From contig SCSM01000045.1 in NCBI GenBank assembly GCA_004322215.1, positions 1 through 64,000 of the forward strand: a stretch of 64,000 nt of DNA. The letters run 5' to 3'. This DNA is from Bacteroidota bacterium (GTDB lineage Bacteria > Bacteroidota > Ignavibacteria > Kapaibacteriales > UBA2268). A model generated the notes under the pieces. It was not told where the DNA came from. It did not search any database and saw nothing but the letters and a program-made list of their open reading frames with translations. The stretch's first letter is position 1, and every line of letters begins with the position of its first letter. Shown here in pieces: positions 8,000-13,820 of the stretch. The position numbers were made by a program, and so were the translations under genes.

Positions 8000-9067
8000 C
8001 TATTTCAACATTGCCCATAGTCCTACTGCAAAAAAGCATAAAAAGGCAACAGGCGTCATTACTTTCCAGCTTACTCCCATCAATTGGTCAACTCTTAATC
8101 TCGGCAGCGTCCATCTTAGCCATATCTGTACAAATACAAAGAAGAATGATTTAGAGATAAACCAGAACACTCCCCATATCGGACCATTCATAAAATCACC
8201 GAAAGGCGAATTCCATCCGCCGAAAAACAAGATTGAGAGCAATGCGGCAACAACAAACATATTCGCATATTCAGCAAAGAAAAACATAGCGAATTTCATT
8301 CCGCTGTATTCTGTATGATATCCTGCAACAATCTCAGATTCACCTTCGGGTATATCGAATGGTGTCCTGTTTGTTTCGGCAAGCGATGCTATAAGGTAAA
8401 GTAAAAACATCCCGAATGTGAATGGAATTACTAATAATTTCCAAATGGAACCCGGTCCACCGAACACATACCAGTTCCAGAACCAACCGCCCTGATTTGC
8501 ATTTATAACCTGCAAATTCATACTGCTTGCTAAAACAACAATACTAAGTATAACGATAGCGGCAGGAATTTCATAGCTCACAATCTGTGCAACCGAACGC
8601 AGCGCACCGAGCAATGAATATTTATTATTCGATGCCCAGCCACCCATTACAAGTCCTATTACCGCAAGAGAACCCATAGCGAAAATATAGAACAATCCTA
8701 AGTTAATGCCTGCAGGTACAAAATGAGAGCTGAACGGAATTACTGCAAATCCGGCATAAGCTGCCGTGAACATCAGGAAGGGAGCCATATTGAATAAGGG
8801 TTTATTCGCAGCATCAGGTGTGATGTCTTCCTTTTGCAACAGCTTCACAACTTCTGCCACCGGCTGGATTATCCCCCAGGGACCCGTCCTCATAGGACCT
8901 AATCTCTCCTGTATGAATGCGGATATTTTGAGTTCGCCGAGAATCGCAACCAATGCGTAAACAATCAGAAAAACAAGAGGCAATGTAACTATCAGAATCA
9001 ATGCTACAAGTTCACTGCTCGAAAGCTTAGCCACCCAATCATAAAATGTTAATATTTGATGTTCCAT
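8000..9067 (-). CDS. nuoH: NADH-quinone oxidoreductase subunit H
   Basis: Membrane subunit of complex I (ND1 homologue) that shapes the quinone chamber at the junction of the arms. It has 355 residues and about eight or nine helices. Family signatures include ERLGPMRTGPWGIIQPVAE near the N-terminus, LAETNRTPFDIPEGESEIVAGYHTEYSGMKF with the acidic loop, and WLRWTLPRLRVDQLM near the C-terminus. nuoD is 24 bp upstream and nuoI 43 bp downstream. Confidence 0.97.
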   Translation of the reverse strand: MEHQILTFYDWVAKLSSSELVALILIVTLPLVFLIVYALVAILGELKISAFIQERLGPMRTGPWGIIQPVAEVVKLLQKEDITPDAANKPLFNMAPFLMFTAAYAGFAVIPFSSHFVPAGINLGLFYIFAMGSLAVIGLVMGGWASNNKYSLLGALRSVAQIVSYEIPAAIVILSIVVLASSMNLQVINANQGGWFWNWYVFGGPGSIWKLLVIPFTFGMFLLYLIASLAETNRTPFDIPEGESEIVAGYHTEYSGMKFAMFFFAEYANMFVVAALLSILFFGGWNSPFGDFMNGPIWGVFWFISKSFFFVFVQIWLRWTLPRLRVDQLMGVSWKVMTPVAFLCFFAVGLWAMLK

Positions 9068-9091
9068 TTTTCGTTCGTTAATAATTCAAAA

Positions 9092-10243
9092 CTATCTGTC
9101 AACTTCACCTAATACTATATCAATACTGCCGAGTATCATTATCAAATCTGCAAATAAATATCCCTTCGAGATTTCAGGAAGCACACTCAGATTCACAAAA
9201 CTTGTCCCACGCGATTTTATTCTTTCGGGTTTATCAGTTCCGTTGCTAACTATGTAAAAACCAAGTTCGCCCTTCGGATTTTCTGCTTTTGTATAAATTT
9301 CACCTTTGGGAGGTCTTATTTTCTTCGGAAGTTTTTCTCTTACGTCTCCTTCCATAGGCATCTGCTCGATTGCCTGTTCAATGATGCGGCAGCTTTGCTC
9401 CATCTCGTGGAAACGGACTATATTTCTATCGAAGCAGTCGCCTACTGTCCCTACTTCGCCGTGACCTGTTATAACATCGAAATCAAACCTGTCATAGAAC
9501 GAATAAGGTGCGTCTTTTCTCAAATCGAAAGCTAATCCTGAGCCACGGACAACAGGACCACTGCAACCATAATTAATAGCAACATCAGCAGGAAGGATTC
9601 CTACATTTGCAACTCTCTCGATGAAAATCTTATTATATAAAAGCAGGTCGGCAATTTCTTTATTGGTCTCTCTCACCTGTTTTACAATTGCAAGTACATC
9701 CTGTTTAAATTCTTTGTGTACATCAGCAGCTAAGCCGCCAACCCAGAAATAATTGTAAAGTAATCTGCCTCCCGACGCTTTTTCAAATATCGAAAGAATA
9801 AATTCCCTGTCCCTGAACAAATAAAGGAATGGGGTAAATGCACCGGCATCGAGACCGAAAGTAGCAATTGCTATTTGATGATTTGCAATCCTGTTTAATT
9901 CAGCAAATATTAACCTTATATATTCAACCTTTTCAGGTATTTCGATTCCCATCAGCTTTTCGATTCCCATAACGTAGGGCCACTCATTATTCATCGCAGA
10001 AATGTAATCCATTCTGTCTATATATGGGATTACCTGCGGATAAGTCATCTTCTCGCAATGCTTCTCGAAACATCGGTGCAGATATCCAATGTGAGGTACC
10101 ACCTCAGTAACAATTTCGCCGTCAAGCTCGACTTCGAGCCGAAGCACACCGTGCGTCGAAGGGTGCTGGGGACCTACATTCAGCCGCATCCTCTCGGAAT
10201 CAATCTGACTATATTCAAATTCTATTCTTTTTGTTTCGCTCAC
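9092..10243 (-). CDS. nuoD: NADH-quinone oxidoreductase subunit D
   Basis: Peripheral 49-kDa-type subunit of complex I, related to the large subunit of NiFe hydrogenases, forming the quinone site with NuoB. It has 383 residues. Signatures include NVGPQHPSTHGVLRLEVELDG near residue 22, HIGYLHRCFEK, and a C-terminal DIVLGEVDR. As expected for complex I, the nickel-ligand cysteines are absent. It is a separate gene here, not fused to nuoC; about 180 bp of AT-rich heptamer-like DNA separates it from nuoC. Confidence 0.97.
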   Translation of the reverse strand: MSETKRIEFEYSQIDSERMRLNVGPQHPSTHGVLRLEVELDGEIVTEVVPHIGYLHRCFEKHCEKMTYPQVIPYIDRMDYISAMNNEWPYVMGIEKLMGIEIPEKVEYIRLIFAELNRIANHQIAIATFGLDAGAFTPFLYLFRDREFILSIFEKASGGRLLYNYFWVGGLAADVHKEFKQDVLAIVKQVRETNKEIADLLLYNKIFIERVANVGILPADVAINYGCSGPVVRGSGLAFDLRKDAPYSFYDRFDFDVITGHGEVGTVGDCFDRNIVRFHEMEQSCRIIEQAIEQMPMEGDVREKLPKKIRPPKGEIYTKAENPKGELGFYIVSNGTDKPERIKSRGTSFVNLSVLPEISKGYLFADLIMILGSIDIVLGEVDR

Positions 10244-10394
10244 TATTTATACCTTAACTTTTATTTCTATTTTAAAAATTTTTAATTTTTAATTTTCAAT
10301 GAATTTTTAATTTTTTAATTTTTAATTTTTTCCTTTATAGTCAATTGATTTAAATTTTATTATCATTTTAAATTTAATATTTAACATTCATTTT

Positions 10395-10422
10395 AAATTT
10401 CAAATTTTAAATTTCAAATTTT
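10395..10422. repeat. 7-bp periodic array at the nuoC stop codon
   Basis: AAATTTC and AAATTTT alternate twice, ending one base before the nuoC TAG (10424-10426). The rest of the nuoC/nuoD gap (about 10260-10395) is low-complexity AATTTTT-type sequence with no gene. Confidence 0.6.
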
Positions 10423-10423
10423 T

Positions 10424-10900
10424 CTAATACGGTACTTTCATCCCATGATATTCATCCGGCTGAACGTAATCTTTCCTCAGCGGAAATCCCTCCCAGTCAT
10501 AAGGGCAAAGTATTCTAATTAAATTATGATGACCTTCGAACCTAATTCCGAACATATCATAAGCTTCTCTCTCGTGCCAGTCGGCAGAACGCCATATTCT
10601 TTCGACCGATGGAACCACAGGATTATCTTTACTTACCGTAACCTTTAATATAAATGAATGTTTTAATTTTATTGAATAAAGGTGATAAACCACACCGAGA
10701 TTTTCCTTATAATCCATTCCGCCGAGCAGGGATAAATAATCGAAATCCAATTCAGGTGTATCCCTAAGATATAAGCTTATATCAAACAATTTTTCAGGTG
10801 CAACCTGAACAAACGGGTCAAAAAATGGTTCCTGCTTAAATTCGATAATTGCATCGCCGAATTCCGCTTTCAATTTCTCATATATTTCCTGAGCCAGCAT
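10424..10900 (-). CDS. nuoC: NADH-quinone oxidoreductase subunit C
   Basis: Peripheral 30-kDa-type subunit of complex I. Its 158 residues match stand-alone NuoC. The diagnostic motif ERIWRSADWHEREAYDMFGI is followed by HHNLIRILCPYDWEGFPLRKDY, which supports the C-terminal docking on NuoD. The gene lies between nuoB and nuoD, with repeat-filled gaps on both sides. Confidence 0.96.
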   Translation of the reverse strand: MLAQEIYEKLKAEFGDAIIEFKQEPFFDPFVQVAPEKLFDISLYLRDTPELDFDYLSLLGGMDYKENLGVVYHLYSIKLKHSFILKVTVSKDNPVVPSVERIWRSADWHEREAYDMFGIRFEGHHNLIRILCPYDWEGFPLRKDYVQPDEYHGMKVPY

Positions 10901-11200
10901 ATCCTTTTTTAAATTTTAAGTTTTAAATTTTGAATTTTAAATTATTTTTTCAATTCCCTGTGTTCTTTGTGCTTCACTTTATGCACTATGTGTTAAAAAA
11001 TTCTTACTTCCAATTCCCCCATCATATAATCCCTACGGGATAAGAGTGGGTGAGGGTAATTTTCTGTTACTGATATTTAATCCCTACGGGATAATGTTTT
11101 ATTATTTTATTCAAAGTACATTTCTTTTTTAAATGGATTCTGAACCAAGTTCAGAATGACAATCATATATTCCTATTTCCAAACTCCCAATTTCCAATTG
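10901..11200. repeat. Composite repeat block between nuoB and nuoC
   Basis: A 300-bp gap without a gene. It contains the TTCTTTGTG...CACTATGTGTT-AAAAAATTC segment (about 10961-11003) also found near 6082, the triple-palindrome element (11029-11092), TCAAAGTACA (11111-11120), the hairpin ATTCTGAA-CCAAG-TTCAGAAT (11137-11157) and a 7-bp array (11172-11220) that runs into nuoB. The CCCCCTT hairpin of the other two blocks is missing here. Confidence 0.8.
11029..11092. repeat. Triple-palindrome element, copy C
   Basis: Both outer palindromes are intact ATCCC-TAC-GGGAT (11029-11041 and 11080-11092), 51 bp apart. The centre (11061-11075) matches the TATCTG-CTA-CAGATA of copy A at 12 of 15 positions. 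Confidence 0.8.
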
Positions 11201-11220
11201 TTAATTATTAATTATTAATT
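11172..11220. repeat. 7-bp periodic array over the nuoB stop codon
   Basis: Heptamers CCTATTT, CCAAACT, CCCAATT, TCCAATT, GTTAATT, ATTAATT, ATTAATT. The TAA of nuoB (11201-11203) lies inside, and the repeat encodes the last NuoB residues (LIINN). Confidence 0.75.
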
Positions 11221-11746
11221 CTTTCTGTTTATCTTCTTCAGCAATTCTTTTTCTTTTATTAAAAATCGCCTGCTGATTTATCTTTTCCTGCAATCTTATC
11301 ATTCCCTCTTCCAATGCCTCAGGCCTCGGAGGACATCCCGGCACATATACATCGACGGGGATAATACGGTCAACCCCCTTCAATACATGATAGCCATGCT
11401 CCCAATAAGGACCACCCGAGTTTGAACAGGAACCCATCGAAATAACATACTTCGGCTCTGCCATCTGCTCGTATAGCTTCTTGATTCGCTCAGCCATCTT
11501 GAAAGTAACCGTACCGGAAATGATAATGAAGTCTGCCTGGCGTGGAGAGGTTCGGGGTATGCACCCAAAACGCATAAAGTCGAAATGCGAGGCATTCATA
11601 GCCATGAACTCGATTGCACAGCAGGCAAGCCCGAACTGGAGATACCAGTCTGATTTGCTCCTGCCCCAATTTAAAATGTCTTCAACTTTTCCTAATATTA
11701 TTCCGCCGCCGTAGTATGGATCGTCTAATTTATTCAATAATCCCAT
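11201..11746 (-). CDS. nuoB: NADH-quinone oxidoreductase subunit B
   Basis: Peripheral subunit of complex I holding the terminal 4Fe-4S cluster N2, which reduces quinone. Tandem cysteines C42-C43 in [14 protein letters not shown]107 in [10 protein letters not shown] and C138 in [10 protein letters not shown] are all present. The 181-residue protein has a short charged tail ending in residues encoded by a 7-bp array. It starts 21 bp after nuoA. Composite repeats separate it from nuoC. Confidence 0.97.
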   Translation of the reverse strand: MGLLNKLDDPYYGGGIILGKVEDILNWGRSKSDWYLQFGLACCAIEFMAMNASHFDFMRFGCIPRTSPRQADFIIISGTVTFKMAERIKKLYEQMAEPKYVISMGSCSNSGGPYWEHGYHVLKGVDRIIPVDVYVPGCPPRPEALEEGMIRLQEKINQQAIFNKRKRIAEEDKQKELIINN

Positions 11747-11767
11747 TAATTCACCGTAAAATTATTA

Positions 11768-12199
11768 TTAACTCTTTTTCGTAACCACAAGGTCTTTAAG
11801 CGATGGTATGTAAGGTCTGGGTTTTTCCCAGTTCAAATCGCCTTTTGCCCAAACGTAAGCCAGTCCTGCAAGTAAAATTACAACAAAAACAGCCATCTCG
11901 ATAAATGCAAACCATAAGACCGTATCGCCTATCCTGCTCATATCCCTGAACACTACAGCCCATGGAAACAGAAACACGACTTCCACATCGAAAAGTAAAA
12001 ACACGAGAGCAATCACATAAAACCTGATATTGAATTTAATCCAGGGATTACCCATCGGCTCTTCGCCGCACTCGTAAGTTGATTGTTTAACAGGATTGGG
12101 ATGGTGGGGCCTTATGATTGCCGCTGTGATTAAGCCCGCGGCTACGAAAACAACACCCAGTATAAAAAATAGTAATATTATTCCAAAATCACTCAACAT
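11768..12199 (-). CDS. nuoA: NADH-quinone oxidoreductase subunit A
   Basis: Three-helix membrane subunit of complex I and first gene of the operon. I place the start at the ATG at 12199 (143 aa, MLSDFGIILLFFIL), because AGAAGG lies five bases upstream on the minus strand; an in-frame ATG 24 nt further upstream has no such site. Signatures include YECGEEPMGNPWIKFNIRFY and FLLFDVEVVFLFPW. The gene is preceded at 32 nt by a strong hairpin with a T-run, so transcription into the operon may be attenuated or start very close. Confidence 0.95.
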   Translation of the reverse strand: MLSDFGIILLFFILGVVFVAAGLITAAIIRPHHPNPVKQSTYECGEEPMGNPWIKFNIRFYVIALVFLLFDVEVVFLFPWAVVFRDMSRIGDTVLWFAFIEMAVFVVILLAGLAYVWAKGDLNWEKPRPYIPSLKDLVVTKKS

Positions 12200-12230
12200 A
12201 AACACCTTCTTTTCATATATCAAAGACGGT

Positions 12231-12263
12231 AAAAAAAATATGACAATAGCAATAAATTGTCAT
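12231..12263 (-). terminator. Terminator-like hairpin in the nuoA leader
   Basis: On the minus strand ATGACAAT, an 8-nt loop and ATTGTCAT form a perfect 8-bp stem. After one A follow eight T. The structure ends 31 nt before the nuoA start. It could end transcription coming from the insertion element, or act as an attenuator for the nuo operon. Confidence 0.75.
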
Positions 12264-12564
12264 TAATAAACTACTAAATTAAAAAAATGATTAATGAAAA
12301 ATAAATAATTTTGTATTGCTTTATACTGTATTGAGTTATGTGGTTGTGATTTCGCTAAAAAATTGATACATAGAGATTTAGCTATACCTAAAAATTTTAC
12401 TTTGAGGGATTTCTTATGATAAAAAATTGTATCTTCCACTCTATCTATATATTTTTTTAATAACTTTTGGGGTCTCGATAAAAGCAAAAGAAAAAAATAT
12501 TCCCAACAAATTTCTTTTACATATTTCCAAAAAAATGAAAAACAAAATCGAAACCCCAAATTTG
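12264..12564. other. Region between the IS110 transposase and the nuoA leader
   Basis: AT-rich, with no supported gene; a 98-residue minus-strand frame is Phe/Lys-rich and without family features. Just after the transposase stop lies an inverted repeat, GGGGTTTCGAT and ATCGAGACCCC on the minus strand (12547-12557 and 12469-12479), fully paired in RNA with one G-U. The right end of the insertion element is probably in this stretch but I cannot fix it. Confidence 0.6.
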
Positions 12565-13572
12565 TTAAACTAATTTAAATTTATAATTGGGAAAATCTTC
12601 AAACACCTTTTCGTTGCTTAATATATCATATATAATATATAGTAACTTTCTAGATGTTGCTATTATTGCTTTCCCACTTCCTTTTTTATTCTTTATCTTC
12701 TCGTAAAAAGTTTTTAAATACGATGAATATCTGATTGCTACTAATGTACACTGAACAAGTGTTGTCCTTGGTAATTTGTTTCCATGCTTGGTTATTCTTC
12801 CCTGGTGCATAGTATCATTCGATTGCTTTATTCTCGGGACTATACCAAAATAGGCAGCTAGTTTCTTTTCATTTTCGAAGTCTTTAATATTGCCTATTGC
12901 ACTTAATAGTATGGTCCCGCTTTTTTCTCCTATACCTTTTATACTTGTTATATTTTCAAACCCTTTCAATTTTGAGCCCCTGGAATTCATCTCTTGTTCT
13001 AATTTTAATATCCCTTCATTCAATTTCTTTATTTGGTCTATTATTACTTCCAGTTCGAGTCTTGCTCCTTCATTGACCTGATATGTCCCTACCTTATCCA
13101 AGCCTTTCTTACTTGTAAAGTCTTCCTGCTTTGTCACTATGCCATGTGCATTTAGTATAGCATGTACCTTATTCTTAAGCATTGTTCTCATCTCTACAAG
13201 TTTGTGTCTTGTGTTAGCAATACTCCTTATCTCAGCTATATTGTCATCTGGCATCCTCACTTCGGGCAACATCTCCTTCTGTAAATAAAATGCTAATAAT
13301 TCTGCGTCTTTTCTATCCGTCTTTTGTAATGATTGACTGATTACTTTAAACTCTGTTGTATTTACAACCACTGTTCTTGCCAATCCGTTTATTTGCTTTA
13401 TAAAGTTTCTCGTGTATCCTAATATCTCTACTGCTATGGAATCTCCTTCCCTTAATTCCTGCTTAAACCGGTCAATATTTGCCAGCTTATATTCCTTGAA
13501 TTTTTTAATATCGCCTTCTAAAAAACATGCTGTAAACTTGTTTTTATGCAAATCAATTCCTATACTTCGCAT
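12565..13572 (-). CDS. IS110-family transposase (bridge-RNA-guided recombinase family)
   Basis: DNA recombinase of the IS110 group, 335 residues, apparently intact. The N-terminal RuvC-like domain carries D7 (SIGIDLHK), E49 (SIAVEILG), D86 and D89 (KTDRKDAE). A coiled-coil-like middle (about 120-205) leads to the C-terminal Tnp domain with ITSIKGIGEKSGTILLSAIG and AAYFGIVPR, where S251 (KQSND) is the likely catalytic serine. AGGAGG lies nine bases before the ATG. The leader upstream folds like a guide RNA. The absence of breaks suggests a recent or still active insertion. Confidence 0.95.
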   Translation of the reverse strand: MRSIGIDLHKNKFTACFLEGDIKKFKEYKLANIDRFKQELREGDSIAVEILGYTRNFIKQINGLARTVVVNTTEFKVISQSLQKTDRKDAELLAFYLQKEMLPEVRMPDDNIAEIRSIANTRHKLVEMRTMLKNKVHAILNAHGIVTKQEDFTSKKGLDKVGTYQVNEGARLELEVIIDQIKKLNEGILKLEQEMNSRGSKLKGFENITSIKGIGEKSGTILLSAIGNIKDFENEKKLAAYFGIVPRIKQSNDTMHQGRITKHGNKLPRTTLVQCTLVAIRYSSYLKTFYEKIKNKKGSGKAIIATSRKLLYIIYDILSNEKVFEDFPNYKFKLV

Positions 13573-13599
13573 TGTTCTACTCCTCCTATTTTGTTAAAC

Positions 13600-13785
13600 A
13601 TTTATTAGAGTAGAATAACTTTTCGGTTTGCTCCCATACTCCTATTCAGGCTCATTATGACCTATTGGGACGCTTCGGTTGTAGGTCTGATTATTCTCAA
13701 CATCAGGATCGGTGTCCTAGTTTTGATTGTACAGCCTATAACCTATTCTACTCCATCTTCTTGCTTAAGATGAAGTTTATCAAAC
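13600..13785 (-). ncRNA. Candidate IS110 bridge RNA in the transposase leader
   Basis: On the minus strand a 5' hairpin CTTCATCTT, loop AAGCAAG, AAGATGGAG (13752-13776, nine pairs) is followed by GAGTAGAATA (13753-13744), which pairs perfectly with TATTCTACTC (13617-13608), closing a 126-nt domain. Inside lie AGGA/TCCT and GC-TCCCA/TGGGA-GC stems with internal loops. A 5' stem-loop followed by looped domains upstream of the transposase is the layout known for IS110-group bridge RNAs. The loop-to-target matches were not tested, so the call rests on structure and position. Confidence 0.6.
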
Positions 13786-13820
13786 CGTATTTTATCATGT
13801 CGTCTCAAAACACAACACAA

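Larger units (their letters stand above)
12460..13806 (-). mobile_element. IS110-family insertion sequence (ends approximate)
   Basis: The element has one DEDD transposase gene and a structured leader of about 200 nt upstream. IS110 elements lack long terminal inverted repeats and target duplications, so the ends are uncertain. The left (leader-side) limit is set by comparison: sequence downstream of the propeller gene ending at 13821 matches that of its paralogue from 13807 inward (AAAACACAACACAATTATT) and diverges immediately outside. The right limit is a guess that includes the inverted repeat at 12469-12557. Confidence 0.65.

Noticed and set aside
12263-12559. A 98-residue minus-strand frame between the transposase and nuoA
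   Set aside because: It is Phe/Lys/Leu-rich without family features, lies over the inverted repeat and the terminator-like hairpin, and has no ribosome binding site.
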